Source: Sinosporangium siamense | Lineage (GTDB): Bacteria > Actinomycetota > Actinomycetes > Streptosporangiales > Streptosporangiaceae | Assembly (NCBI RefSeq): GCF_016863435.1 | Contig: NZ_BOOW01000006.1 | Coordinates: forward strand, 62,001 to 126,000 | DNA: 64,000 nucleotides | Reading direction: 5' to 3' | Part shown: positions 1 through 8,679 of the stretch, one piece after another | Position numbering within the stretch: position 1 is the first letter of the stretch | Layout: the number at the start of each line of letters is the position of its first letter | Notes under the pieces: generated by a model | Told to the model about the DNA's origin: nothing | The model's input: the letters and a program-made list of their open reading frames with translations, nothing else | Databases searched by the model: none | Made by a program: the position numbers and the translations under genes

Positions 1-888
1 GTTCTCGCGACCGGCGCGGTCCCCGTGAGATTGCGCGGCGAAGGCGATCAGCATGTGTTGCGCACCATTGACGACGCACTGGCGCTACGCGCGCTGTTCG
101 CCCCCGGCGTCCGGCTGGCCGTCGTGGGCGCGGGCTGGATCGGGGCTGAAGTCGCGACCGCGGCCCGCAGAGCCGGCTGCGAGGTGGTCGTGGTCGAGGC
201 GGGCGACTCGCCGCTGTCGGTCGCGCTGGGCCCCGAGGCCGGCCGCTACACCGCCCCGTGGTACGCCGAGGCGGGCATCGACCTGCGCCTCGGTGAACGG
301 GTGGCCTCCGTGGACCCCGGCGGCCTGACACTGGCCGGCGGCGGCACGCTGGAGGCCGACGTGGTGCTCGCCGGCGTCGGCGTGAGGCCCTCGGTCGACT
401 GGCTCACGGGCTCGGAGATCGCGGTGGAGGACGGCGTGGTAGCCGACGAGCACCTCGCCACCTCACTCCCCGGCGTCGTAGCGGTGGGCGACTGCGCCGC
501 CTGGTGGTCGCGCCGCTTCGCCACAAGGCTGCGGGTGGAGCACTGGGACACCGCGCTCAACGCGCCCGAGGTCGCGGCCGCGACCCTGCTGGGGGAGAAC
601 GCGGTCTACGACCCGGTGCCCTACTTCTGGTCCGAGCAGTTCCGCCACATGGTGCAATATGCCGGCTATCACGTCGGGGCCCGGCTGGTCCGGCGCGGTG
701 ATCCAGAACGTGACGCCACCTGGACCCTGTGCTGGCTGACCGACGACGACCGGCTGGCCGCTCTGCTCACCGTGGACCGGCCGCGTGATCTTGTGCAGGG
801 GCGGCGCATCGTGGAGAGCGGGCAGCGGCTCGACGTCCGCCGGGTGACCGACTCTTCGGTTGCTCTGCGTGACTGTACCGTCACCTAA
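1..888 (+). CDS. NAD(P)/FAD-dependent oxidoreductase, ferredoxin-reductase type (5' end outside window)
   Basis: The reading frame is open from base 1, so the N-terminal FAD-binding part lies upstream of the window. The visible part starts at the conserved ATG motif (LATGAVP) and then shows a second dinucleotide-binding fold, VVGAGWIGAEVA, expected to bind NAD(P)H. The GVGVRPS and VAVGDCA stretches are typical of FAD contacts in this superfamily. The C-terminal block beginning PYFWSEQF is characteristic of the ferredoxin-reductase C-terminal dimerisation domain. The family passes electrons from NAD(P)H to a ferredoxin or rubredoxin partner, often for a P450 or dioxygenase. No such partner is visible here. 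The next gene starts about 90 nt downstream and does not look functionally linked. Family assignment is firm; the physiological partner is unknown. Confidence 0.85.
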   Translation, partial: VLATGAVPVRLRGEGDQHVLRTIDDALALRALFAPGVRLAVVGAGWIGAEVATAARRAGCEVVVVEAGDSPLSVALGPEAGRYTAPWYAEAGIDLRLGERVASVDPGGLTLAGGGTLEADVVLAGVGVRPSVDWLTGSEIAVEDGVVADEHLATSLPGVVAVGDCAAWWSRRFATRLRVEHWDTALNAPEVAAATLLGENAVYDPVPYFWSEQFRHMVQYAGYHVGARLVRRGDPERDATWTLCWLTDDDRLAALLTVDRPRDLVQGRRIVESGQRLDVRRVTDSSVALRDCTVT

Positions 889-980
889 GCCGGTGACCTG
901 GACGGATTTAATGTGAAATGGGGCCCGGGACCGGCCCTTGGGGTGTTTGGTACGAGGCCCGATGTGGTAGTGGTGGGTTC

Positions 981-1355
981 GTGACGCTTTCTGTTGCACA
1001 GATCGATCGTGAGACCGACCAGCTCGTGGGAGAGTGGCTCCCGCTGTCGGAAGTGGCGAAACGACTCGGCCTTAGCGCCGGTCGGGCCAAGCAGCTCATC
1101 AAGGACCGCAAACTCATAGGGGTTCGCCGAGAAAAGGGCGAACCCCAGGTCCCTGCGGTGTTCATCGCGGGTGAGGACGTGGTGAAGGGACTGCCCGGCA
1201 CGTTGACGGTGCTGGCGGACGCGGGTTACGACGACGTCGAATCCCTCCGCTGGCTCTTCACACCGGACGAGTCTCTACCGGGAGCCCCGGTGGAGGCGAT
1301 CGTGGCCGGCCGCCATACCGAGGTCAAGCGCAGGGCGCAGGCCCTTGCCTTCTGA
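981..1355 (+). CDS. Rv2175c-family winged-helix DNA-binding protein
   Basis: A small protein of about 124 residues. Its N-terminal half has a helix-turn-helix pattern ([31 protein letters not shown]). Its C-terminal half matches the layout of Mycobacterium tuberculosis Rv2175c, a winged-helix DNA-binding protein and substrate of the PknL kinase. I prefer GTG 981; an in-frame start at 918 would add an unrelated-looking arginine- and glycine-rich leader. The stop overlaps the thiE start by 11 nt, so the two genes are probably co-transcribed. The neighbourhood (this gene, a polyprenyl diphosphate synthase, a metF homologue) resembles the M. tuberculosis Rv2172c-Rv2175c region, which supports the call. 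The DNA target is unknown. Confidence 0.75.
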   Translation: MTLSVAQIDRETDQLVGEWLPLSEVAKRLGLSAGRAKQLIKDRKLIGVRREKGEPQVPAVFIAGEDVVKGLPGTLTVLADAGYDDVESLRWLFTPDESLPGAPVEAIVAGRHTEVKRRAQALAF

Positions 1356-2022
1356 CCTCGCTCCGGACCCCGTGGCCCGCAGCCGGCTTCGCGCGCGCCT
1401 CGCCACGGCCCGCCTCTACCTCTGCACCGACGGCCGCCGCGACCGCGGCGACCTCGCCGAGTTCCTCGACGCCGCCCTCGGCGGCGGCGTGGACATCGTG
1501 CAACTGCGGGAGAAGGGGCTGGAGGCGCGCGAGGAGATCGAGCTCCTCGAGGTGTTCCGCGACGCATGCGACCGGCACGGCGCCCTGCTCGCCGTGAACG
1601 ACAGGGCCGACGTGGCTTATGCCGTACGCCCGGACGTCCTGCATCTCGGGCAGGACGACCTGCCGGTGCCGGTGGTGCGCGACATGCTCGGGCCCGACAT
1701 CGTCATCGGCCGGTCGACCCACTCGGAGGCGGAGGTGGCCGCCGCCGCGTCCGAACCGGGCGTCGACTACTACTGCTGCGGTCCGCTGTGGCCCACTCCG
1801 ACCAAGCCGGGGCGTCACGCACCCGGCCTCGGGCTGCTCAAGAGCGCGGCTGCAGAGCCCGGTGACCGTCCGTGGTTCGCCATCGGCGGCATCGACCTCG
1901 GGAATCTCGCGGAGGTGCTCGCCTGCGGCGCACGGCGGATCGTCGTCGTCCGGGCCATCACCGAGGCGGACGATCCCGGGGCCGCGGCCGCGGAGTTCGC
2001 CCGGCGCCTGGCCGTGAACTGA
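1345..2022 (+). CDS. thiE: Thiamine phosphate synthase
   Basis: 225 residues forming a TIM barrel that joins hydroxymethylpyrimidine diphosphate and thiazole phosphate to give thiamine monophosphate in the cytoplasm. Diagnostic stretches are LYLCTDGR near the N terminus, [10 protein letters not shown] (diphosphate-binding Gln and Arg), [25 protein letters not shown] and WFAIGGI. The length is normal. The start is taken as TTG 1345, the first codon that leaves the barrel complete; it overlaps the preceding gene by 11 nt. No other thi gene is visible, so thiG, thiS, thiO and thiD are elsewhere. The gene is convergent with the polyprenyl synthase gene downstream. Confidence 0.92.
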   Translation: MPSDLAPDPVARSRLRARLATARLYLCTDGRRDRGDLAEFLDAALGGGVDIVQLREKGLEAREEIELLEVFRDACDRHGALLAVNDRADVAYAVRPDVLHLGQDDLPVPVVRDMLGPDIVIGRSTHSEAEVAAAASEPGVDYYCCGPLWPTPTKPGRHAPGLGLLKSAAAEPGDRPWFAIGGIDLGNLAEVLACGARRIVVVRAITEADDPGAAAAEFARRLAVN

Positions 2023-2225
2023 CCCTTTTCCCGGCCCTGGCCGTCCTCATCCGGGCGGGCAGGGCCACGACCCCTTTCGCGGGCCCGGCTCCGGGCACGC
2101 CCCGCCGGGCGGGGTACGGCGAAGCCCGCCGAGCCCCGGCACCGCGCATGACCCCGCCTCGGCGCACGGCGAAGGCCCGCGCGTGATCTCGCTTCCGGTA
2201 GGCCCGCGCCGCCCGGCCCCGGGCG
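2023..2225. terminator. Convergent intergenic region with a GC-rich palindrome
   Basis: About 200 nt between two convergent genes with no credible gene. The CCCCGCC...GGCGGGG palindrome at 2100-2114 could act as a bidirectional terminator. There is no clear T-tract, so this is inference from structure and position. Confidence 0.4.
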
Positions 2226-3299
2226 TCAGGTCCTGCGGCTCGTGGCGGCCACCGCGAGGTCGGCCAGGGCGCTGCGCGCCTCGGCCGTGATCGGGGAGGC
2301 GGCCAGGGAGGTCAGCGCCTCGTCCAGATAGCGGCTGATCATGTCCTCGCAGTCGGCCAGCGCGCCGGTCGACACGATGATCTCGCGGAGCGCCAGCACG
2401 CCCTCGGCGTCGAGCGCGGGGTCGCCGAGGAGCTTCCGTACGACCTCCGCCTGAGCGGCGGTGGCCGCGGCGAGCGTGCGCGCGATCAGCATGGTGCGCT
2501 TGCCCTCGCGCAGGTCGTCGCCCGCCGGTTTGCCGGTCTCGGCCGGGTCGCCGAACACGCCGAGCACGTCGTCGCGTAGCTGGAAGGCGATGCCCACCTT
2601 CTGCCCGAAGTTCACGCAGACCTCGTCGATCCACGGCTCCTGGGCCCGCGCGGCCAGCACGAGGCCGAGGCGCAAGGGCTGCTCCACCGAGTATTTGCCG
2701 CTCTTGTGCAGTGCCACCCGCAGCGCCGACTCGAAGGTGCCCTCGCCGTGGGCCTGCTCCAGGAGATCGAGGTATTGCCCGCACATCAGCTCGGTGCGCA
2801 TGTGGTCGTGCACCGGCTGGGCGGCGGCCAGAGCCTCCTCCGGCAGCCCGCTGGTGCGCCACATCTCCCCGGACCAGATCAACATCGTGTTGCCGAGCAG
2901 GATGGCGGCGCCCTCACCGAACTGCTCGGAGGAGCCGTGCCAGCCCGCCTTCTCGTGCAGCCGCTGGAAGCGCCGGTGGGCCGAGAGCATGCCGCGGCGC
3001 ATGTCGCTCGCGTCCATCACGTCGTCGTGCACCAGCGCGCTCGCCTGGAGCAGCTCCATCGAGGCCGCGGCGGTGATGAGCTCGGGGCAGTCGGCGCCAC
3101 CGGCCCCCCGCCAGCCCCAATAGCAGAACGCGGGTCGCAGCCTCTTGCCGCCCGCGAGGAAATCCTCCGCGGCGGACAACAGGGGGGCGAGATCCGGGGA
3201 GCCGAATTGCGGACGCTGCCGGTTGAGGAACTCCCTTAGGGAGTGATCAACTCCGGCTCGGAGTTCGACCAGAGTGCTGGCTGCGGCGGAAGTGGTCAT
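2226..3299 (-). CDS. Polyprenyl diphosphate synthase (geranylgeranyl-type)
   Basis: 357 residues, an all-helical trans-isoprenyl diphosphate synthase that condenses isopentenyl diphosphate with allylic diphosphates. The first aspartate-rich motif is HDDVMD and the second is QLRDDVLG. The GGKRLRPAF block near residue 50 and RRGM after the first motif are also typical. Position next to a metF homologue and an Rv2175c-type gene resembles M. tuberculosis idsA2, so a C15-C20 product is likely, but chain length cannot be read reliably. A TAATCT box lies six bases before the ATG, implying a leaderless transcript. The gene is divergent from metF. Confidence 0.88.
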   Translation of the reverse strand: MTTSAAASTLVELRAGVDHSLREFLNRQRPQFGSPDLAPLLSAAEDFLAGGKRLRPAFCYWGWRGAGGADCPELITAAASMELLQASALVHDDVMDASDMRRGMLSAHRRFQRLHEKAGWHGSSEQFGEGAAILLGNTMLIWSGEMWRTSGLPEEALAAAQPVHDHMRTELMCGQYLDLLEQAHGEGTFESALRVALHKSGKYSVEQPLRLGLVLAARAQEPWIDEVCVNFGQKVGIAFQLRDDVLGVFGDPAETGKPAGDDLREGKRTMLIARTLAAATAAQAEVVRKLLGDPALDAEGVLALREIIVSTGALADCEDMISRYLDEALTSLAASPITAEARSALADLAVAATSRRT

Positions 3300-3305
3300 G
3301 AGATG

Positions 3306-3311
3306 AGATTA
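3306..3311 (-). promoter_or_regulatory. Probable -10 box of leaderless polyprenyl synthase promoter
   Basis: On the minus strand TAATCT is followed by six bases and then the ATG at 3299. This spacing would put the transcript start at the start codon. No strong -35 element is evident. Confidence 0.5.
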
Positions 3312-3497
3312 ACGGCCGGGGCCTTACATTAAGATGGCATGGTGTGCTATTTGCAGGAAAAGCGTGTAGAAGGTAAGGCGAAGCGGAGTTTCCTCCTTCA
3401 AACGCCTTCCGTGTGACTTTACCCGATGGCCGAGGAGGGCCGGTCGGCGACTTGGGACCGGCGCACGCGATCACGCCGCACCGCGCGCCCGGCCCTG

Positions 3498-3503
3498 TAG
3501 CCT
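3498..3503 (+). promoter_or_regulatory. Probable -10 box of leaderless metF promoter
   Basis: TAGCCT is followed by six bases (TGAGGC) and the metF ATG at 3510. It is the same arrangement as upstream of the divergent gene, so the 210-nt spacer probably holds two back-to-back leaderless promoters. Confidence 0.5.
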
Positions 3504-3509
3504 TGAGGC

Positions 3510-4442
3510 ATGTCTTTGGGTCGCCCCTCGATGATGCCAGGCCGGGTTCCCACCGTCCGCGAGATGCTCGCCTCCGGTGACCGCACGTTCTCCTTCGAGT
3601 TCTTCCCGCCCAAGTCCGACGACGGCGAGAAGCGGCTCTGGAGGGCCATCCGCGAGCTTGAGGCCCTCAGCCCGACGTTCGTGTCGGTGACCTACGGCGC
3701 AGGAGGCGGCACGCGCGACCGCACCGTCGACATCGTCGAGCGCATCGCCCACTCGACCACCCTCACGCCGGTGGCCCACTTCACCGCCGTCAACCACTCC
3801 GTCCGCGAGCTGCGCCACCTCATCGGCCGCTTCGCCGACGCGGGGGTGCGCAACATCCTCGCGGTGCGCGGCGATCCGCCCGGCGACCCCATGGGCGAAT
3901 GGGTGCGCCATCCCGATGGCGTGCTTTACGCCGAGGACCTCGTCCGGCTGATCAGGCAGTCGGGCGACTTCTGTGTGGGGGTGGCCGCGTTCCCCTACAA
4001 GCACCCGCGGTCGTCGACGATCGAGGCTGACACCGACTACTTCGTGCGCAAGTGCCGCGCCGGGGCGGATTACGCGATCACTCAGATGTTCTTCCGCGCC
4101 GACGACTACCTGCGCCTGCGCGACCGGGTCGCCGCCGCCGGGTGTGACACGCCGATCATCCCCGGTCTCATGCCCGTCACCCAGATGAGCACGATCGCGA
4201 GGTCGGAGCAGCTCTCCGGCGCGCCGTTCCCGGCCGACGTGGCCCGCCGGTTCGAGGCGGTGGCCCACGACCCGGCCGCCGTGCGGCAGCTCGGCATCGA
4301 GCACGCTGCAGAGTTGTCGCAGACCCTCCTCGACGAGGGGGCGCCCGGTCTGCACTTCATCACCTTCAACAAGTCGAGTGCGACGCGTGAGGTGTTCCAG
4401 CTCATCCAGCCCGTCCCGGTGGCGGGCACCTCTAGGGTCTAG
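3510..4442 (+). CDS. metF: Methylenetetrahydrofolate reductase
   Basis: 310 residues, a TIM-barrel flavoprotein that reduces 5,10-methylene-THF to 5-methyl-THF for methionine synthesis. Signature stretches are FSFEFFPPK near the N terminus, [15 protein letters not shown] (substrate and flavin loop), [43 protein letters not shown] and [10 protein letters not shown]. Length is normal. The ATG at 3510 follows a TAGCCT box at leaderless spacing. In many actinobacteria this homologue sits near a polyprenyl synthase gene, as here. Whether the electron donor is NADH or another cofactor cannot be decided from sequence. Confidence 0.92.
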   Translation: MSLGRPSMMPGRVPTVREMLASGDRTFSFEFFPPKSDDGEKRLWRAIRELEALSPTFVSVTYGAGGGTRDRTVDIVERIAHSTTLTPVAHFTAVNHSVRELRHLIGRFADAGVRNILAVRGDPPGDPMGEWVRHPDGVLYAEDLVRLIRQSGDFCVGVAAFPYKHPRSSTIEADTDYFVRKCRAGADYAITQMFFRADDYLRLRDRVAAAGCDTPIIPGLMPVTQMSTIARSEQLSGAPFPADVARRFEAVAHDPAAVRQLGIEHAAELSQTLLDEGAPGLHFITFNKSSATREVFQLIQPVPVAGTSRV

Positions 4443-4527
4443 GGGCGTTCTCCGTCCCGGCGGGGCATGAGGTGTGGCTCGCCGGGAAGCCCGTGACGTG
4501 CGGCTAGGGGCCGGGCGCAAGGGCATT

Positions 4528-4657
4528 CCGGCTTCGCCGTAATCGTGATCTCCCTGGGAGGCCGGCCGCCGGGCCGCTCCGGCTTCGCCTGGAGGGCCGG
4601 GCCGCTCCGGCTCTGCCGTACCCGATCTTCCTGCCGGGCCGTCCCGGCTTCGCCGTA
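4528..4657. repeat. Four-copy CCGGCTTCGCCGTA-type repeat
   Basis: The convergent spacer carries CCGGCTTCGCCGTA at 4528-4541 and 4644-4657, a truncated form at 4579-4589, and CCGGCTCTGCCGTA at 4607-4620. Two copies are preceded by GGGCCGCT. The core CGGC-TTC-GCCG is a short hairpin. Similar single copies occur elsewhere, for example near 60403. Confidence 0.6.
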
Positions 4658-4670
4658 TCCCTGCTCTCCT

Positions 4671-5321
4671 CTAGCCGCCTGCGGACTTGGCGGCGGCGTG
4701 GCTCGCGGTCACGGCGCCGTAGAACGGCATGGCCAGGTGGCCGAAGATATCGGCGGTGCCGGCGCCCCCGCCGGTCTTCCAGTCGCGCAGCAGCTCGGAG
4801 ATCACGCCCACGGTCGAGTTGAGCACGACCCCGGCGTCGGCGAGCCGCACGACGGAGGTCTCGCGGGCGAGGGTGTTGGTCGTGCCCGAGGCGTCGATGA
4901 CCGCGTGCACGTTGTAGCCGCGGGCCCGTGCCGACAGCGACGCGAACATCAGGCACACGTCGGTGATCACGCCGGCGACGACGAGGTTGGGGCGGTCGGC
5001 CGCGCGGACGGCGTCGTCGAAGGCCGGGTCGTCGAAGGCGTCCACCTCGCCGGTGCGGTGGATGACGGGCGTGCCCTCGGGGAGCTCGGCCATCAGCTCG
5101 GGCAGCAGAGGGCCGTTGGGGCCGGTCTGCGCCGACGTCGACGCCACGACCGGGATGTCGAACACCTTTCCGGCCCGCGCCAGGGCCAGGGCGTTGCGGA
5201 TGATCTCGTCGAGCGGGTGGTCCTGGACACCGACGAGGAGCCCGGTCTGGTGGTCCACGAGCAGTATGGCGGTGTTCTCGGGGCTGAGGCGGTGGGTCGG
5301 GTAGTCGTACTCGGTTGCCAT
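4671..5321 (-). CDS. Isochorismatase-fold cysteine hydrolase
   Basis: 216 residues from the ATG at 5321; an ATG four codons earlier is possible, but GGAG upstream of 5321 favours the shorter form. The isochorismatase/nicotinamidase fold is shown by AILLVDHQTGLL (catalytic Asp), PVVASTSAQTGP, and VVAGVITDVCLMFASLSARARGY (nucleophile Cys). The middle catalytic basic position, usually Lys, may be Arg here (IHRTGEVDAF); an alignment is needed to settle it. The substrate is not predictable: members act on isochorismate, nicotinamide, ureidoacrylate or small amides. The gene stands alone, convergent with metF. Confidence 0.82.
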   Translation of the reverse strand: MATEYDYPTHRLSPENTAILLVDHQTGLLVGVQDHPLDEIIRNALALARAGKVFDIPVVASTSAQTGPNGPLLPELMAELPEGTPVIHRTGEVDAFDDPAFDDAVRAADRPNLVVAGVITDVCLMFASLSARARGYNVHAVIDASGTTNTLARETSVVRLADAGVVLNSTVGVISELLRDWKTGGGAGTADIFGHLAMPFYGAVTASHAAAKSAGG

Positions 5322-5479
5322 GGGATGCTCCACGTGAGGTCAGGTGTCGCACGTGTTCTCTACTGGTCCGACCATTCTTTCCGCGATATGCCCTTATATC
5401 CACCTTTATGGGCTTAACCATTGATATGGATCTGGTGCCGGTCGCGAGGGATTTCATCCCCATAGTCCTGGTGGCAAGT

Positions 5480-7417
5480 TTAGTTGAAGCCTAAAATCTT
5501 TATCCCATCCTGAGCTTTTTTAGGTGCGGAATTGATGGTGCTCTCCAGCTTCGTCAGCATGTCGCTGAGCTCTTCCATGAGATGCAGTTGCAGGCGGCCC
5601 CACCCCGCGGCGTCGTCGTCCATGAGGTGATAACGCCCCGTGACCGAGACGAGAAGATCGCCGATCTTCTTCCGATGCTCGGCCGCCTGGTTCTTGTTGT
5701 TCCTGCCGGGCGTGTCGTGGGCCACGCTGATGCGAAGCATGTGAATGTTCTCCAGCTTCCCATCCCAGATGATCTCGTGCATTCCGGGCACGTCGTAATC
5801 CTCGTCGGGTTCGCGCTTTCGCAATCTGCTGTCCAGACGCTCGTGAAAGATCTGGTCCATTCGCAGAACCCACGCGTTGAACGTGTCGCGCGAGCTGACG
5901 GCGTTGCCGATGGTCAGCAGCGCCATCGGGTCGGAGGTGCTGCGATAGATCGACTGGCCGGTGCGGTTCGCCGACGCCAGCACACACGCGCCGTAGAGCT
6001 GCTGGATGCGCTCGGCCACCTCCTTGAGGCGCGTCTCCTCCTTGGTGACCACGAGCCGCCGCCGCTCGGGGAACAACGCCGCGATGCCGCGCTGCGCCGG
6101 GGGAAGCACCTCGGGCCGGGGACGCCCGATCGAGCGGGTCACGCCCGCGCCCAGCATGCTGAAATATTCCTCCAGGACGTCCACACCGCCGATCCGGCTC
6201 GCGTCCCCGCCGCCCTCCTCGACGATCCTGCGCAGCAGACGGTGGTTGGGGATGAGGCTGGCCGCGGGTTCGTAGTTGCGCTCGGGGGACTGCCGCCACC
6301 ACTTGAAGAACTGCTCCTCGTCGCTGATGCCGAGCGCGTGCAGCCGCACGTTCTGCGTCTCGTGGAGCTCCTGTGTCAGGGAGACCGCGTCGGCCCTCAC
6401 CGCGAGCACCTCGCCGGTCTTCTCCACGCCCTTCTCGTTCCAGTCCGCCCCGTCGCTGACCAGCACGATGAGACGGTCGTTGTACGGCAGGCCATACGTA
6501 TCGAGCAGATCACCCGCATAGCCGATGGCCTGGCCGATGTCGGTGCTCGCGTCCTCCGGCCGCAGCTTTCCGACGGCTACTTTGAACTTGCGCAGGCTCT
6601 CGTCGTCGTCGGTGGTCCCGAGCTCCTCCATGCCCCCGCCTACGGGGAACACCGTGGTGGACCGCGTGGTGAAGCGCACCATCGCCAGCCGCGCCACCCG
6701 GCCCCCCACCTGCATGCGGCTCTCGGCCATCTGGCGCAGCGCCCGCTTCAAGGCGTCCATGCGGGTCATGTAGGCGTGCCTGGCCGCCGAACCCCGCAGC
6801 GTCTCGCCCGGGGTAGGCACGTCGCTCCACGACATCGACGCGCTGCAGTCGGCGAGGATCACGATGTCGACGCCGGCCCTCGCGCCGGAGACGAACAGCT
6901 CCACCTGGGTCGTGGTGTCGATCTTCACGAGTCCCCGCAAGGGATTGCCGCGGGCGTCGCTGACGTCGCGCACCCGGTAGGGCACACCCTGCAGGTCGAG
7001 CCAGGCCGCCCCGGTGCCCTTCGCAGGAGCGGCGAAGAAGAGCCGCCCGTCGAGCGAGGTCGACGCGCGCAGTTGCCGCACCGCGTCGTCGACCACGATG
7101 TCCACCTTCGGTTCGAGCACGATGGAGGCGGCGGGCGTGGGTTCCCGCAGACGCAGTTCCCACTCCTCGCCGTCGTCGGCCACGCCGGTCTCCCGGGCCA
7201 GGGCCTCCGAGATCGCGATGCCCCGCTCGGGCACCTCGGGGACCGCGACCAGCCGCACCGGCCTGGCCTGCGACTCCTCGCCGAACGGGAGCAGCAGCCC
7301 GGCGCTCGCCCGGCGTGCGACCAGCGGATTCACCCCGACACGCTGCCCTGAGACGAGCCCTTCGCCGCCGACGACGGCGACCTGGCAGGTCCGGGCGGAG
7401 AGCACTGTGCCATTCAT
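5480..7417 (-). CDS. vWA-domain protein, last gene of a four-gene cassette
   Basis: 645 residues from the ATG at 7417, which overlaps the previous stop as ATGA and has a purine-rich RBS (GGGAGAA). Residues 1 to about 180 are a beta-rich region; the stretch around residues 25-95 (VNPLVARRASAGLLLPFGEE, then RGIAISEALARETGV) loosely resembles the N domain of CDC48/VAT proteins. A vWA domain follows with an intact metal-binding motif, D-C-S-A-S at about residues 190-194, plus STDIGQAI and LVSDGADW. The C-terminal 250 residues are helical and unrecognised. vWA domains bind metal and protein partners in assembly or signalling. No signal peptide or TM segment. Function unknown; the cassette partners suggest a cytoplasmic multi-protein machine. 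Confidence 0.8.
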   Translation of the reverse strand: MNGTVLSARTCQVAVVGGEGLVSGQRVGVNPLVARRASAGLLLPFGEESQARPVRLVAVPEVPERGIAISEALARETGVADDGEEWELRLREPTPAASIVLEPKVDIVVDDAVRQLRASTSLDGRLFFAAPAKGTGAAWLDLQGVPYRVRDVSDARGNPLRGLVKIDTTTQVELFVSGARAGVDIVILADCSASMSWSDVPTPGETLRGSAARHAYMTRMDALKRALRQMAESRMQVGGRVARLAMVRFTTRSTTVFPVGGGMEELGTTDDDESLRKFKVAVGKLRPEDASTDIGQAIGYAGDLLDTYGLPYNDRLIVLVSDGADWNEKGVEKTGEVLAVRADAVSLTQELHETQNVRLHALGISDEEQFFKWWRQSPERNYEPAASLIPNHRLLRRIVEEGGGDASRIGGVDVLEEYFSMLGAGVTRSIGRPRPEVLPPAQRGIAALFPERRRLVVTKEETRLKEVAERIQQLYGACVLASANRTGQSIYRSTSDPMALLTIGNAVSSRDTFNAWVLRMDQIFHERLDSRLRKREPDEDYDVPGMHEIIWDGKLENIHMLRISVAHDTPGRNNKNQAAEHRKKIGDLLVSVTGRYHLMDDDAAGWGRLQLHLMEELSDMLTKLESTINSAPKKAQDGIKILGFN

Positions 7418-8679
7418 CGCTTCTCCCACTCCACTGAGACTCCGAGCTGTTCGCCGAGGCGTTTGACGCCGGCGCCCTTCGTGCCGATGAAACGGCCTAA
7501 GAGCTCGGGAGGGACGTGGACGAAAAGCTTCTTGCTGGCGGCCTGGAAACTGGAGAAACGAACCTTCGCCGCCAATTCCTTCTTGCCGTCGTTCCTGAGG
7601 ACCTGCACCAGCCTGCCGAAAAGCTCACGGCCGGTCTTCTGCTGCTCCTCCCACCGGCGAATGTCCTGCCTGCGGCGGTCGGCGGCGCCGTCGATCAGCT
7701 TCGCCAGCTCCGCGTCCCGGCCGTGCGAGGCGAGGCTGCGCCGTACATCGTCGAACAGGTTGCTGAGCACGGACAGGTCGAGCGCCTCCTCGCGGACGTT
7801 GATGAAGATGTGCCGCACGGACGACAGGTGCGGAAGCCCGGTCGCCTGCCCGCGTGAACCCCGCCGGCGCCGCGCGGCGGTTCCGGCGATGATCTGGAAG
7901 ACGAGGCTGTGCCGGGACAGGGACCGCAGGTCGGCGCTGTGCGGGGGACAGAGCACGAGGCCGCGCCGGCTGCGGGGGCCGAAGCCGTAGATCTGCCACC
8001 GCTCCGCGTGGTGGGCGCAGATGCGGCGCCCGCAGTCCTCCTTGTTCCGCTCGTGCACGTGGTCGCAGCGGAGGTGCCCGATCTTCTGGCAGTTCCGTAC
8101 GGCACAGCCGGGAAAACGGTCCGCGTAACACGGCGGGCAATACGACATGGCCGCGTCGCCGGGGTGCCGCCGCCGGTGCCGGTCACACCACGCCTGCTTG
8201 CGGGCGCATTTGCGCCCCTCGCACCAGAAGGAGGCACGGCCGCCGCACTCCTGGCACCGCGGGGTGTGCGCGGGGCAGCGGGCGTGGAAACCTCCGTCCA
8301 GGATCGTCACGTGGTCGTCGCAGATGCGGCCGGGTTTGCCGCCGTCCGCGCACGGCTTGCAGGTGAACGGCCCGTAGACCGTCGCCCCGGAGGTCTGGCA
8401 GGTGTCGCAGGCGTAGAGCACCTGCGGCTTTTCCAGCACCCCGTGTACGGCGAAGCGGGTGTCGAGCCGGAAGGCGCGCGGATTGTGGCCGGGGGACAGG
8501 AAACGCACCCCGATTGTGCCCCGGTCGCCGCAGCCGAGGTGAACGACCCGCTCCTCCTGCGGATCCACAGTGAACAGCGTGGGCTCGATCTCGGCCCACA
8601 GGGCGATGTAGTCGCCCGCGGTTTTCATCGGCGCGGTGAAGTCACGCAGATCGAGCATGACGGGAACCGTGTCGGTCAT
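7414..8679 (-). CDS. Cys/His-cluster protein with C-terminal KH domain, cassette gene 3
   Basis: 421 residues. Residues about 125-245 hold many CxxC, CxH and CxxH pairs (YACDTCQTSG, FTCKPCADGG, PRCQECGG, WCDRH, YCPPCY, CAHHAERW), indicating several structural zinc sites. The last 40 residues (KLFVHVPPELLGRFIGTKG, then GVKRLGEQLGVSVEW) match a KH nucleic-acid-binding module, including the G-T-K-G loop that contacts RNA or single-stranded DNA. The middle third is basic and helical. ATGA overlaps at both ends couple it to its neighbours. Zinc-cluster plus KH suggests nucleic-acid recognition; the target is unknown. I recognise no named family for the whole protein. Confidence 0.8.
   Translation of the reverse strand: MTDTVPVMLDLRDFTAPMKTAGDYIALWAEIEPTLFTVDPQEERVVHLGCGDRGTIGVRFLSPGHNPRAFRLDTRFAVHGVLEKPQVLYACDTCQTSGATVYGPFTCKPCADGGKPGRICDDHVTILDGGFHARCPAHTPRCQECGGRASFWCEGRKCARKQAWCDRHRRRHPGDAAMSYCPPCYADRFPGCAVRNCQKIGHLRCDHVHERNKEDCGRRICAHHAERWQIYGFGPRSRRGLVLCPPHSADLRSLSRHSLVFQIIAGTAARRRRGSRGQATGLPHLSSVRHIFINVREEALDLSVLSNLFDDVRRSLASHGRDAELAKLIDGAADRRRQDIRRWEEQQKTGRELFGRLVQVLRNDGKKELAAKVRFSSFQAASKKLFVHVPPELLGRFIGTKGAGVKRLGEQLGVSVEWEKR

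Noticed and set aside
5582-7351. A 589-codon open frame antisense to the vWA gene
   Set aside because: Arg/His/Pro-rich product with no domain; the minus strand carries the vWA motifs and coupled starts.
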